Of a DNA stretch of 64,000 nucleotides, positions 23,816-35,939 are shown piece after piece. The DNA comes from Zhengitettix transpicula. Its lineage: Eukaryota; Arthropoda; Insecta; Orthoptera; Tetrigidae. Each line of letters begins with the position of its first letter. Within the stretch, counting starts at the first letter, position 1. The DNA is taken from NCBI GenBank assembly GCA_037074705.1, contig CM073591.1:162220032-162284031 (forward strand). The letters are read 5' to 3'. A model generated the notes under the pieces. That model had not been told where the DNA came from and did no database searches. It saw nothing but the letters and a program-made list of their open reading frames with translations. Made by a program: the position numbers and the translations under genes.

Positions 23816-24054
23816 AAATTTCAACACGAGGTCTTAAGACACTGCACCGAGGAACTCATGAATTAATAGGATGTCTAGATGAGACATCTTGTTTTACTCT
23901 AGTACAGAATTATATTTTTTATGTATAGTAATCCACGATGCCAGACTTAATCGAATACCTGGCTTACGTCTTAAGAATATTGCTGGACAGTATTCTTTCT
24001 TTTCGAAGGCTCTATTATTGTAGTTGGTTACTCGGTGGCATTGTTGAGTTGTAA

Positions 24055-24475
24055 TCCCACAAGCCGAGGCACCTCGGCCTGTTTTGAGAGGTGTATGTTC
24101 CGGGGTCGCGGACATTGGGCATACGGTAAGAGTTGTTCGCTATTCCCATTGGAATAGTCGGCCAGCTGCCTCCTAAACTGGTCGAGGCACGGAGAATGGA
24201 ATGCTGCGTCCCCACAGCAAATTCCTCTCCCGCTATCGGAAGGGCGCGGGACAATGCCCGACCTACCTGATGCAGGTTTTTCTAGGGTTTTCCCTGCATT
24301 TCTTTAGGTGAATGCCAGGTAGGATCCTTATAATATAGCCCGGGGGCCCTTGTTAACCCTTGGCTACATTCCTCTACCCATCCACATCCCCCCCTTTCAA
24401 ATCCCTTCCTATGCTATTAAAGGGGAGTTGCCCAAAATGGATTACCCTCATGTAGCCTGTGGCCCTAAAAAAAAA
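24055..24475 (+). repeat. Retroposon family I, copy E (5'-truncated)
   Basis: It starts at CCCACAAGCCGAGGCACCTC and runs to TAGCCTGTGGCCCT plus an A9 tail. It lacks the 5' hairpin block, as expected from 5' truncation. All later landmarks (GAGGTGTATGTTCCGGGGTC, GCAGGTTTTTCTAGGG, AGCCCGGGGGCCCTTG) are present with few changes, so this is one of the younger copies. Confidence 0.85.
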
Positions 24476-25097
24476 TCCGTCTCGACACTCAATAAATCTT
24501 TCAGTTACCACGGAATCGATTTACCACTGTAATTTGAGAAAAACTGCAATTGCACAATTTAAAATATAGGAGAATTACCGTACCTTACTGTACCCCGTAT
24601 CTTTATGATAACAAATTCTTCCTTTTTATATAGTGTGTGCAAGATATTTCTAAACCCAAAGATCCTCAGCTGTATCAAGACGAAGGTTTTTGCAAAATCT
24701 TTCAGATATAATTTATTTTTCGCCCTCCGTTAATTCCGTTGGCTAACGCCGGCATAAAAGAATAACACGTATTTTACAACCAACATCCTTTCCATTAAAC
24801 TATATGTTAACATTTAAAACTCCATTCTTTGGATTACAATTCTCTACAGATGTAATAGTTCAAAAGTGTCTCAACTGCACTTTATACAAGTGAATTTTAG
24901 TAACTGATATCGAGTTAGCTAAATGTCTTATTTCAATGTTTAAATAGGCATTTTTCTACCAGCTTGAAAGACTGAATAATTTATCTATGTTCTATTTTTT
25001 TTATAGGAAATACTTTTATTCCTTACGAGTGTTAAAATTCCTTTAGAAATATTACCTTTATTAAGGAAATAATATAATATTATAGAGGTTACAAATA
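24476..25097. other. AT-rich DNA without recognisable gene
   Basis: No open frame of interest and no repeat match was seen. Confidence 0.4.
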
Positions 25098-26010
25098 TGT
25101 AATGAAAGTTTATTGTCGGCGTAATTTTGAGGCCACAGCATTGTAAAAAACAGTAAGTGTGGGTCAAGAATGCAGAGACTGGAAAGGTTGCTTCTCTATT
25201 ATTGTCGGCAAACTTTGGCGTAAACAATCAGAGTGTTTTGGGAGCTTGACCAGTGTGGTCATAGCGAAGGAGTGTGTTCTTGGAGTACAAACGATAATGT
25301 TTGTAATGAAGCCTGTCCTGGTTCTTTAACCAATCAAAATAAGTAGCGGAATTCAGCAAAGACTATGCTGATAAAGGTTGAAAATACCATATTCAACGTT
25401 TGGTATTGACGTACTTCTACAGTAAAGCTGTGTGATAATAAGTAGGACGACGTAATGTTCGTGAGAAGTTGTTAGAGAGACACCGGAATTTAGTGAAGTG
25501 AAACAATATAGTAATCAGTGATATGGCCTGTTCATTAAATCTTTCTTTAAAAGAAAATAACTGTAAATTGCACCATTTAATACAGTACAGTGCAGTTCTA
25601 AATATAATGGTATGTAAGAAGCCTTACATGGTAAACTTTTATATAAATATAATTACCGTCAGATTTTTATTTAGTTTCTTTACTTTCTTTTTATACAATA
25701 TGTTATTGTATATTTAATTAGTTTTTTATGTAACTCTTTTAGTGCTAATTGCAAATCACCATCATTATTATAGGCCCTGTAAGCGACCCTGAAGTATTGA
25801 GTCTCATTAAAAACTATGGCAATTTTTAAAAAAATATTGTACAAAAATTAAAGTAAATCAAAATTTGTAATAAATAGCTTTTTGGTTATCTTTTAAAAAA
25901 ATTGTTTAATTCAAAGATAAATCCTATAAATTATCTTTTCTTTTTAAAATTTGAATACATAAATTGGTCGCAACGTGTTGCTTTAGATGATCATTAATTA
26001 GTATATTACA
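25098..26010 (+). mobile_element. Family III TG...CA element, copy g
   Basis: About 913 bp, probably starting at TGTAATGAAAG and ending ATTACA followed by ATAT. It has GCGACCCTGAAGTATTGAG (25781-25799), like GTGACCCTGAAGGTTTT on the minus strand of copy f, and AATTGGTCGCAACGTG (25964-25979) close to its 3' end, the exact reverse complement of the motif in copy f. The right boundary is firm; the left one is inferred from the TGTAATGA start shared with copy e. Frames inside it (25523-25717) are low-complexity. Confidence 0.5.
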
Positions 26011-27204
26011 ATATATTGTCCCATTAACTTCGTAATTAGTTTGTGTCCAATAAGACGGGACCAACAATTTGGGTTAATATTGGTGGTCAATGAGAATATT
26101 TATCGCTTCCCAGCACTCACTCGCATAAAGCTCAGCAATGGAATCTTATTGAAGCGTTATGCAGTTTGCAAGTTCGGGTTACTGCTTTGAAACAATACCA
26201 CACGAGGTCTCTCGCTCTATACGGTGGTTTGGAATTTGACGCAAATATTCCGCACAAGGGAATGAATACCACAACTTGCAACTAATTGTCTCATGTTCCG
26301 TTAGGAGCAAAGCAATTTGCTCATGAGATGGCTTGCGGTGTTTGGTATGGCTTTGGAGAAAGGGAGAGCATATATACCTATGTTTAAGAAATTGTTTTAA
26401 TGTGTTGTACCTTCCCATCAGGTGAATTTCTTTCCTAAATATCAGACTTTTATTCAGAAGATTTCCTATTTTCAAGTTATTCTACTTTTAAATTTTAGAA
26501 ATCTTGAACCTGGCAAAACAAAACATTAGCTTAGCTGAGTCAAACTTTAGAGAATCGTGTTTGTCGTAATTGTCGAAATGGTTAACTTATACCATCAGAA
26601 AGGTAACCTTTCCCTCGAGTTGGGTATACCCGAAAAAAAATTAAACTCCTCCCAGGTTAAGATATAAATATCTATTCATTAATAAGTGAAGTAAGGGAAT
26701 CATATAAACAGATCTTAATACTCCATTAACCATTTATTCTCAGTACTTTGCGGGCATCAGAGGTAACGCGAATTTTTTTATTATTATTCTCTGTTTAATT
26801 TTTCATAATATTTTGTTGTCTCCGATAAACGTTACGCATAGAGTTATTACTTCGAATAATTGTACTGCACTTGTGATTAGTATATATTTTGTTTGTCTTT
26901 TGCGCTTAATATACACTGTGAGTAATATATTACAAGTGCTAAATTTTTTCATTTTGTATTATGTTTATTACATTTATGTCTTCGTTTCCTAATATATTCA
27001 CCAAATTTACTGAATGTATAGGTTTTCTACTTTATTAATAAAATTTCAACATTCACGTATTTCCTCTTTTGAATATTTACTTTCTTTAATTTTTTAATAG
27101 ATTTTTCATCCATAATAGTTTTAAGTATTCAATGTTTTAAATGAGATTTTTGTACAGTAAACTGCCAAGCTGTGTAGTCCGGTTGCGTTACTCCTATCTT
27201 TCGT
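26011..27204. other. Unassigned DNA, GC-richer at 26.1-26.4 kb
   Basis: The patch at about 26100-26400 includes a 98-codon minus-strand frame (26179-26475) with no recognised domain. The remainder is strongly AT-rich. No repeat family recognised. Confidence 0.4.
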
Positions 27205-27270
27205 GTTTTTAATCACCTGACGAAAGAAACAAACTTTCCACAAACGCTGTATGGTTTTTATATCATCACT
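27205..27270 (+). mobile_element. Penelope-terminus-like fragment with hammerhead-like core
   Basis: CACCTGACGAAAGAAACAAA (27214-27233), then CTTTCCACAAACGCTGTATGG, matches the PLE terminal segments at 371-410 and 42779-42820. The arms GAAA and TTTC between the two core boxes are complementary here, although their bases differ from those of the other copies. The GAAAC box reads CAAAC. No PLE coding sequence was seen upstream. Confidence 0.45.
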
Positions 27271-28559
27271 TCTTTTTGCCAATCCTCTATCTAATCTGTC
27301 ATTTATCTAACTATTTTAACAATTTCAGTTTTAACATATCACTGTTTTTACTTGCTTCATTCTGATGGTGAATTTTAGTACTATTTAGGGGTCAATTTTC
27401 CGCGTTACAATTCGTATATAACCTTAGTTAATATTTCCGTTTATATATTTAACGTAATAAATAGTTTTATTGATTGAATATACCAGATAATACACATATT
27501 TTCGGAGCTCCTGCTCAGCCTGACGTAAAGCGATATACAGATTTTTTTGAGCAATTGCTGGAACGTATACAAAACTTTGTTGACTCAGTGGCGTCTACTT
27601 TGATGGGGACCATCAGTAATTGAACATATCGAATGAATAAACAAAGTTACAGCACCTGTCTCGTTATTTTCCTGTCAACCAGTGTTATAGAACCAGCCAC
27701 TTACTATTCAATTTTGGATTATTTGATAATGTATGTTTATTAATTTTTTTTAACAGTCATCTGCAACTATGCATATTTTTAAAAACTTTTATAATACATA
27801 AAATTTAACATGTATATATATAAATCTTCTTCCTTTGATTTCGAATCATCCTGATCCCTAATAGTCGATAATGTAACAGACACCGGAAAAAGGAGCTACA
27901 ATGATTTTTAATTAATGAAGGAAAGCTCAAGTGCATTGTACCAACTGAAAATGTTGTAGTACAATCTCAAAATCCAAGTGTATTGCTTGTTTAAGTTGTC
28001 ATAATCACTCAGTGAGAAATAGTAAAACAGGAGATGAGCTAAGGTTTAATAAAATTATCGATAAAAATATGTTGTAATGATCAGGTATCGTCAATATGAA
28101 AAATTAGGACAATTACCTGTTTACAAGATTTATTTGAATTTTAAATTAATTTTATTAACTTCTTGAAAATTAACAATTTAGCATAGTTTGGAAGCAGTAT
28201 CAGTGGCCAATAATGGCAAGGTAGCATTGTTAGCTTGGTGTTACGTCAAAATTATAAGCTGTGTGAAATATTCATTTTCATTAGTCAATGTTGAGAAGCT
28301 ACCATATGTTAGAAATTATTTCAATGGCAATTCTGGAGAAACTTGTGGAATTTGCTGCAGACGAGAACTACATGATCACTCTGGTATGATCTTTTGAATG
28401 AGCAGGGTCACGTCGGCTTTTGTTATGAAAACATTTTAATAGTTCAGCGATTAGTGCAAAATATTGAAGTTAAATATATTATTTTTTAATTTTTTTTGGC
28501 AAGTCGTAGGTTACAAACTGAGTACGTTACTAATTAAATATATGGACAGCAGCTACTTC
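27271..28559. other. AT-rich DNA without recognisable gene
   Basis: The frame 28188-28397 (69 codons, ending ETCGICCRRELHDHSGMIF) carries two cysteine pairs but no recognised domain. Nothing else seen. Confidence 0.4.
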
Positions 28560-29445
28560 TGCCAGGAGCATTGAATTATACAAGTTGCAAAAGCGTGCCA
28601 TTAGAATACGTCCTAATACGGATAATAAATCTAGTTGCAAACCGGTTTTCAAAAGTCTGCGAATATTAACTCTTCCCAGCGTGTTTATACACGAAATTCT
28701 AAAGTTCGTTAAGCGGAACGTGAATCTTTATCAAACGAATGACGCGTCTCACGGGTACGAGACTAGAAATCGTTCAGGTCTAAGATCGGACAAGCATCGC
28801 CTTGCTCTCTACCCATTTAAGGAATAGTTTTATACAATAGTCTTTCTTCAGATGTAAAGGACAATAATAACTACAAGAGTTTTTGGATTCAATGTAAAAA
28901 TATTCTACTGAAAGGCACGTTTTACTCAGAACAGGAGTTCCTTGATCGTTCCCTTATTAACTCAATTTTTTTAAAAAAAACCTGCAAAAGTGTTCAATGT
29001 GTTGTTAATGATTTAATAACTTGCTTAGTCTCTGTTAGTCTTTGCTCTTTTGCTTGCCTGCAGTTTGCAGATTTATCGTGGCTCTGTTTCGTAAAGTGAC
29101 TTGTCCGTCGTTTGTGTTTCCTCCTAGTGTACGTGTGTCAAGTTTTGTATTTATTCTTGTGTGATGTATAATTCTATATTCTTTGATAGTTAATTATTTA
29201 CTAGTACGTATTGAATTTTTTTTATTACAACTGGAAATATGATATTATAACCTTAGTGTAGTTAAAGATTTTTTATTTTCGTTATTATTAATATATTTCA
29301 CTTATGTTGGACAGGGAAATTAGTGATCCTGATTTTTATTATTTATATATTAACTTCTAATTATTTATGATTATTATATTGTAATTTTATGTATTGACGA
29401 ATCCTATTTCCTCATACGAGGACTAATGAAATGAAATAAATCAAA
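28560..29445 (+). pseudogene. LINE 3' end: reverse transcriptase C-terminus plus 3' UTR (CR1/L2/Jockey-type)
   Basis: The frame 28585-28827 gives LQKRAIRI, then CKPVFKSLRILTLPSVFIHE, ILKFVKRN and YETRNRSGLR. This is the well-known C-terminal segment of insect LINE reverse transcriptases (LQK.AIR.I....... C.PLF..L.ILTLP.LYI.E.L.FVK.N... Y.TR......). A stop at 28825-28827 and later frame changes show decay. About 600 bp of 3' UTR follows, ending in CCTCATACGAGGACTAATGA and AAATAAATCAAATCAAA, a short repetitive LINE tail. The same tail occurs inverted at 22845-23335 and 36630-36760. The element is 5' truncated, as is common for LINEs. Confidence 0.8.
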
Positions 29446-29494
29446 TCAAAAAACCCCTCCCTTATTGATTCTGCCGTCTCATACTGTTATGGGT

Positions 29495-29700
29495 GGAAAT
29501 TAGGGACTGAAAATGTTTGGAGAGAAACTATTAATCTCATCGACCCCGACGCTAATATCGGCCGTTTTAACATGTTTTAAAATTTCATCCCCGTTCACCC
29601 CTTGGGAGTTTCCTAACGCTTCGAGAAGACGACATAAACCATAGCGGACATGCGAACCACTCGTCAAATTTTCATCACTATCGGATGAATGGTATAGGAA
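29495..29700 (-). repeat. Dispersed repeat family II, inverted partial copy
   Basis: GACGCTAATATCGGCCGTTT, then AACATGTTTTAAAATTTCAT and CCCCGTTCACCCCTTGGGAG, are the reverse complement of the GGGATGGAAATTTTCAAACA ... GATATTTGCGTCG part of the other copies. The ends are not clear. Confidence 0.55.
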
Positions 29701-30692
29701 CGCTTAAGCGACACATAGACATTAATTTTTATATCTATAAATTTCCTTTCGAAAGCTCTGGTTGGAATTAAACAAATCGCGACGACCTTTGATGAAAAGA
29801 TTTCTCACGAACTTAATATTAAACTTTTCGCCGCAGAAATTATAATACTTTTGAGTAAATTTAAGTGGTGAAAATCTATTTAACTTTGCAGTCAAAATGC
29901 TGGCGCCCAACAATTAATAAATATCTGTGTTTATAATCGTATAAAAGTTAGGGTGTTTAAAGACCTTGATTTGTGGACCCACATTCTACTTTTAAGTAAT
30001 CAGCTGATTCCGTTCGGCGCAATTGATTTATATTATAGCGCATATTAAAATATTTACTTATCACTTTTTTAAAAAATATTTTGCATCGTTTCTCAGACAT
30101 TGTAAAGTGTCCTGAGCAGCTGAGAATTGTCTTTCTATTTTATAGTTTCTGAATACTATCATTAGCAATGTTTTGTATTTATGCAGAAAATACTGACGCC
30201 ATTGATTACAGGTGTGTGTGAATGTAACTGTGTATCTGATATGTATTTGTATGCATTATGAGTGAATATCACGCACTGTGAATGCATCACTAATTATCAA
30301 GTAGCTTATTTTATGTGTGCCACTAGTATACAGAATGGTTTCATTTGTTTAGTAAGTCCGTGTGTCGAATGTTGAATAATTAATTTATCCAGATAATTCT
30401 CATTATTTCTTACGACGTTACCACTTTCTGTTGTCGTGTTCATGGACATTACGATATAAGTAATTTTATGTAGGACGAAATACAGTTAAAGTTTGTATAT
30501 TTAGTACTGGAATAATGATAAATAATTACAAAAACATTGTTTCAGATTTTCTTACTTAACTATAATAGTGAGAATTATAACCGAATTACAAAATATAAGT
30601 ATGAAGTTGCAGGTCTCCATTTAACAACGAAGAATTCCTTTCAGTTTCTCCATTAAGTACTTAGAGCAGTGTTTTCCAATCTTCTTCTAACC
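29701..30692. other. AT-rich DNA; isolated TGGCGCCCAAC motif
   Basis: TGGCGCCCAAC stands at 29901-29911, followed by AATTAATAA, as in family III copy d (53692, followed by AATATT). The 11 bases equal the start of a tRNA-Lys primer-binding site of LTR elements. No LTR boundary was found upstream, so only the motif is reported. The rest is unassigned. Confidence 0.4.
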
Positions 30693-30900
30693 ATTCCCCA
30701 CCTATTAGCGTGACTGTCTCGCATCACAGAGGTCCCAGGTTCGAATCCGGGCACGGGCATGGATGTTTCTGTGCGGGAGAGAAACTCTCGGCAAATCAGT
30801 CCCCTGACTATAAAAAATAATTCCCATACAGAGTCGCTAATAACCAGAGCTGTTGATGCGACTGTAAATAAATCAATATAAAAAAGAAATTCCCCACCTA
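30693..30900 (+). mobile_element. tRNA-derived SINE with 12-bp target-site duplications
   Basis: The direct repeats ATTCCCCACCTA at 30693-30704 and 30889-30900 enclose a 184-bp insert. The insert begins TTAGCGTGACTGTC, an A-box-like stretch, and has CAGGTTCGAATCCGGGC at 30732-30748, a perfect pol III B box (GGTTCGAATCC) of tRNA type. After the tRNA-related head comes a SINE body with CTCTCGGCAAATCAG and GAGTCGCTAATAACCAGAG, and the end is a short A-rich tail. The GTCGCTAAT part resembles the 3' end of the LINE tail at 39.19 kb (TAAGTCGCTAATGACC), so that LINE family may mobilise it. Identical duplications indicate a rather young insertion. Confidence 0.88.
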
Positions 30901-31353
30901 ATTATTTTAAATGTCCCTTAATGTAATATAAACATTTTTTTTATATTCATAACATGAATGATTCCCTAAAGAAGCTTAATTACATACAACTTGTATGTCA
31001 CAGTTATTCAAAAATAATAATCCAAAACTTGCCAAATGCTTTCGTTCAAAATAAGATAGCATCAATTTTTTTTCCATTCGTACAAGTTAAATCATAGCTG
31101 GAAATTTTTAAAGTCTAGTCGAGCTGATTTTCGAATTGCTTCACTGATCAATCAAATTGCCTCCATGTGGGGCGAAGGGCCGACGTGTCGTGAAACAACG
31201 ACATAGATCATTTAAAAGCGCGCCAGTTTTGAATCGCGTATTATATTTTCATTTGTTCGTTGACCACATTGTTGCGCATCATTTCGCTTTCCATAAACAT
31301 TCCGATTGTTGCTTCAGTCAGAATTTCTCGCATTCTTCATTGCGTGTCTGCCC
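30901..31353. other. Unassigned DNA upstream of the HTH remnant
   Basis: The part from about 31150 is GC-richer (GGCGAAGGGCCGACGTGTCG) and may belong to the same transposon as the following HTH fragment. No terminal inverted repeat was found. Confidence 0.4.
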
Positions 31354-31668
31354 ATGGGGCAATTTAGTATTGCGCAGCGTGTGGTAACAGTGAAAAAATT
31401 TGATCAGAACGAGGAATTATAAGCAGCAACTGTGAAACGTCTTTGTGCAATTCTAGGGCGCAATGAAGCACCGAATGAAACAACACGTCGCAGACTTATT
31501 GGAAAGATCAATGAAACGGGTCCAAAGTGTAAATTTGTAATCGCTCAAATATTTATTCGCCGAAATGGAACCCATTATTTTAAATTGGAGTGCACTGAAA
31601 TGCGGCGACTAAAAGAACGCAACCTGTCCTCTTTTAGTGGCAACGCGGTTGTCTCTGATCTACAATGA
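31354..31668 (+). pseudogene. Transposon helix-turn-helix protein fragment (DUF4817-like)
   Basis: From an ATG at 31354 the frame reads MGQFSIAQRVVTVKKFDQNE, a TAA stop at 31420-31422, then AATVKRLCAILGRNEAPNET and TRRRLIGKINETG. This matches the DNA-binding HTH domain (DUF4817 type) often found in insects with Tc1/mariner-like transposases: S.AQR...VK.F......... R........ R..P...T..RLI.KF.ETG. The second helix region (APNETTRRRLIGKI) is well kept. After ETG the frame continues to 31668 without recognisable features. The stop makes it a pseudogene. The transposase catalytic part is not present downstream. Confidence 0.7.
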
Positions 31669-33479
31669 TACACATTGATAGGCACGGACATGCGCCCACT
31701 ATCGATTATTCAATCACACTTCCGATCGATCTTGTCAGTCTACATTTCTGTGTTGTTCTATTTTACGCCTTACGTATATTATTTAAATAAAATGTCAGGC
31801 AACCCAAGCGACGAGTATGTGACTAGTGTGTCATAAGCAGTGTGATTGTACCGACAGACTGATTATTGAAATTAAAGTAAGGCCAATAAATTGTAATAAT
31901 AACTAATAAAGCATCTGAAACTGGCTTTACCTGAATTCACTGGGGTGATAACACGGGACTCCATTTTTAAGGTTATTTACTATTGTCTAGTAATTTTATA
32001 AGAACAATAGCAATCAGAGCTGGACACACGAATCCGATAACCCCCCCCCCTCTCATACACACTAAATTCAGTCTATTCCCCTATTCCACCTGACTCAAGA
32101 AGATTCGGGGTTTGTTATAAATTTATGTAGTGGAGGAGAGACCTTGAAATACTTCCTGGAGATTATGGGCTTTGTTGTGTGGAGTTAAAGGAGTTTTGTG
32201 AAAGATCCAATGATATATAGAATTTTAAATTTCTTAGAGATTTAGGCTAAGTAGTGAAATGGTGCCGGAAGACTTTATAAAATGTTTCCTTGTTGAAGAG
32301 AGACGTTCTGTGCAGAGGATGGAGATGTTATCAAACGGAAGCTTGAGTTATAAATACCACGCGAATGCTCAGATAATTTGAATTTAATCGTTTCTCTTAA
32401 TGAAACTTGATGATTGTGGTGTTCTCATCCACGTAAGAATGGAATAGACATTAGATTTTTCTGATTTATTCGTAAAAATCTTTGTTTCGGAGAGTATTTT
32501 GAGGGGTTAAAATGATTTTAATTTTGAATTTCGAACAGATTTCTTCAGTTAGTATCCGTCATTGGTACTTTTTGGCTTTGAAAGGGAGGTATTTCTGGCG
32601 TTTTATGGATTTATGGATGATGTAAAATGAATAATTATTTGCTATAAGGTCTTCATGTAACTTCATTACCCTTTGGTTTGAAAAGGGGGTGAACCCAGTT
32701 CCGTCGTTGGCGTTGCTTTTCTTTTGCTCGTAGCCCAAGACTAATGGTTTCAACGCAACACCTAATAAAGCCTGCGATTTTTTAGTCACCGTGTGCGCGC
32801 TATATAAAAGCTCTTTTTAGCCGTAGCAACAAAAAATCGCAAGTGGGCTCCTAGTCTAAGAGTTCGGTCTCCCTCGTTCTGACCAATCTGTGAAAAACAT
32901 TGCGGAAGTTCGTGACACTGTGTGAAGTGTAAGTCAATGAGACTTGAACTTTGACTTCTACTTCGAGTTAAATTCAGACATGTGTATATATGATAGGGAT
33001 TATGCTGTATTTAGAACTTGGTCGAGGGCTATTGCAATTAACGCCAATTACTGGATTTAGTTTATGAACCTGTCAGCAGCGCGTGAAGAGATATACATAG
33101 GACGACTTCCGACACTTGAGCAGAGACGATCCGTGGAGTCGACATCGTTCGTCTGAAGTTGGGGTATTCCGAGAAAAGAGGTTGAAAATTAACCGTAAAC
33201 CTCGCAATTTTCTTCAAGCTGCCATTTATAAGTTATGAAAATGTTAGAAATGAAGTTACTCTCACGAGGCACATGAATTTAAAATTAAAAGAGAAAACGT
33301 ATTATATGTAAATAATAATAAGTTTAGGAATTATTTATAATTTGATATTTTCATTTTATAATTCAGAATTTTTAAAAAAGACATATTTTTGTTCCAATAA
33401 TTTGAATAAATATTATTACGTAATAAAATTCTATGTTACGCCATTTACGTCTATATTTAATTATAATCTATTAAAAAAA
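31669..33479. other. Unassigned DNA with a poly(C) run and a TATA-like promoter candidate
   Basis: A C10 run is at 32041-32050. At 32801-32808 CTATATAAAAG lies in a GC-richer setting (GTGTGCGCGC just before), and the next 350 bp are GC-richer. This could be a core promoter or the promoter part of an old LTR. No open frame or splice signal follows convincingly. The 76-codon minus-strand frame 32559-32789 is unrecognised. Confidence 0.35.
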
Positions 33480-33830
33480 TAACTGTACGTGTTTCGCATA
33501 CAAATCTACACCCGTGGAGCAAAACTTTGGGTAAGACACGTTCACAGGGGCGGGGGTGGAAATTTTCAAACATATTAAACGGCCAGTATTTGTGTCGATT
33601 AAATACTTTTCGGGGTCAATGAGACTGACAGTATTTCTTACGAAGTTGATTGTGAATAATTTCAACCCCTTTTTGCATGGACGTGAAGCACCTTTAGGGA
33701 TGGGAGTGGAGGTGCGTTACATAAAAATAACTAAAAAAACAACCGAGATTGCAGCCATATCCGGAGTTATGGATGTTGCTGAGCTCAATTTCGATAACTC
33801 GGACAACGCGGAGCACCAAGATAGAAAGAT
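33480..33830 (+). repeat. Dispersed repeat family II, most complete copy
   Basis: Uninterrupted from TTCGCATACAAATCTACACC through GGGGTGGAAATTTTCAAACA, GTATTTGTGTCGATTAAATA, TTTCGGGGTCAATGAGACTG, TTTCAACCCCTTTTTGCATG and CTAAAAAAACAACCGAGATT to TCGATAACTCGGACAACGC. The 106-codon frame 33556-33876 spans it, but other copies do not keep the frame, so I do not call a gene. This copy is the best template for defining the family. Confidence 0.75.
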
Positions 33831-35119
33831 ATATATTTTAGGACTAATAAACACTCACTTCTATAAAAAATATTAATTAATTTTCAAAAAAAAGTTAACC
33901 ACGCTACGGTTTCAGTTAACTTATTTATCGCAATAAATAATATCGTATTACGTATAGTTAGAAAGAGCATACATATGGGATTAAATATTTTCCATTTATC
34001 CTAAAGAAATATAAGGAATTATGTGGCGTTATTAGAATTAGTTGAAGGCTTTTAAATAATCATTTTCTTTCTATTGTTTCCATTGTAATAGCTTAATTCA
34101 ATTGTAAAACTAGATATAAAATTATACACTTAATTATATCTGTCAATAAATTTATTCATTCATTCATATCAATAATTAAGATGATCTGTAACCGTGGAAG
34201 CCTAACCAGTCATATTCATATCCAGACTGAGGTAACGTTTATAACTTCAAGACAAACCTTTCAGTACACATCCTTAAAGGAGTACAAAACAGTACCGAAA
34301 TGTAGCACTGTTAAGTAATCAATTTTTATTATCTTTTTATATTAAAAAGTATGTTATTTGGTCGTTAAATATATCTTAATACACTATGAATGATTACTCA
34401 CTGCACGTTTAAATTGTGTAAATAAAATTATTTAACATCCTGGACTACATTAGTTAGGATGAGAGTTTATTTCATTTGATTGTATCTCATTTTCATTCAT
34501 TTCTCTATAATAAACGTTATAACATGGTATTCAGTCCTCGCCTGCGATAATTCACGAGATGAAACATTGTTCCTTATCACAGGAGAATTATTTAGGCACA
34601 TGTTCATAAACTTATTTATTATTCCATAGAAAATGTACGTAAACTCATTTAGTTTTAGAAAATATAGACAAAATTATTGAAATATTTAACATTTTTCAAA
34701 AATTTTCTATATACATTTTTGCTACGCATCGAAATATTCATTTAATTACTTTTCGATATTGATATACAATTTATACTCGTTATTATAGAATTCCTTTAGT
34801 AAGTATAATAATAAGTACACGTAATTTTTTAAGCCTGATTTACTATATAATAATTAAATTTACAATAATGTTGTATTCTGTTGATTTTTTTTTCAGTATT
34901 CAAATAATAAAAGTATTGGCATTTTATAACATCGCATGAATTGTCACGTTAATATAGGAAAAAATAGTATTTTCTTGAAAAGTTTTATTGATATTCAATA
35001 CTCATCTTTCCTGCATGTGAAGAAAATTATTATAAAAACTATGTCTTCCTATATGAAAGTGGTCTCGCCTATTAAATAATGGGAATAGTGTTATTGCAAT
35101 GTAATTGTCGCACACTGCA
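33831..35119. other. AT-rich DNA without recognisable gene
   Basis: Very AT-rich, low-complexity, with no repeats of the named families. Confidence 0.45.
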
Positions 35120-35490
35120 TGCCCAAATTAAGATCAACGTTAGACTATTCCTCAGTTAAAGTTCGCGTCGGGCGCAGAGGAGAATTTATTGGGCAGTGTT
35201 TAGGAGGTCCATGAATCCCTGCGCCTCCTCTTCCTACAATTAATTGTCGTGCCTTGTTACACCTCACAATTAATCTCCGGCCGTAGTGGGAGTCCAGGGC
35301 GGGGATGCTTGCGGCTTGAGTCACCACGATGGCATTAGTCACACTTTGACAGCGGACGTCCCGGAGAGAGAATGCCATAGTGGACGAGAGAGGAGCACAA
35401 TTAAATTATGCCGCGCTGCCGTTGCCCAGCCAATCAGTGGTCAGCTGCCTAAAGTGGATGTGTATAGTAATTCATTCATCGCTGTCTGAG
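35120..35490. promoter_or_regulatory. GC-richer unique island, possible regulatory element
   Basis: A sharp GC-richer block in AT-rich surroundings with paired homeodomain-like sites (ACAATTAATTGTCG and CACAATTAATCTCCGG) and AGCCAATCAGTGG (CCAAT type). Open frames of 67 and 77 codons overlap on opposite strands without recognisable domains. It does not match repeats in the window. A conserved enhancer is possible but unproven; a decayed exon is an alternative. Confidence 0.25.
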
Positions 35491-35939
35491 TATAGGTTAA
35501 TGACGTTTGTGATGTCAAACGCTGATTGATATTGCATTTCAGTGACTCGAGAAATGGGAGAAAATATATTAAAACTGTGATCCACAGTACGGTTGTTGGC
35601 ATGAAGTAAAGTGAAATAATATTAAAAGACTTGTTATAGAAAAACTAATGCAAAACCGAGGCCGCAATAAATAGGCAATTAATGCAACGTGCTCACATAA
35701 CACGTAGTAGAATATTGAACTTTCCTGTGTTAAATGTTATAGTTCATATTCAATTTTGTCCTGAAGTTTGAACGGGTCAGTTTATTTCTTTCGTCTGGAA
35801 TAGATTTTATTTACGAAATCAAATTATCTTTACAAGTCCGTTTCAAAGTACAAATTAAATTAATCTTTTATTAACTTTCGTAATAGTCCTGTTCGGCATT
35901 TTGCTGAAAATTTTCAGATGATCATTAAAAGCTCCTTAT
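35491..35939. other. AT-rich DNA without recognisable gene
   Basis: No feature seen. Confidence 0.4.

Noticed and set aside
30732..30748. Possible tRNA gene from the perfect B box
   Set aside because: No complete cloverleaf can be formed, and target-site duplications with an A-rich tail show it is a SINE.
32041..32050. Poly(C) runs at 32041 and 37729 and the G11 run at 53326 as regulatory signals
   Set aside because: Homopolymer runs of this size are common in such genomes and may vary by sequencing error.
33556..33876. 106-codon open frame over family II
   Set aside because: Other family II copies do not keep the frame; no known domain.
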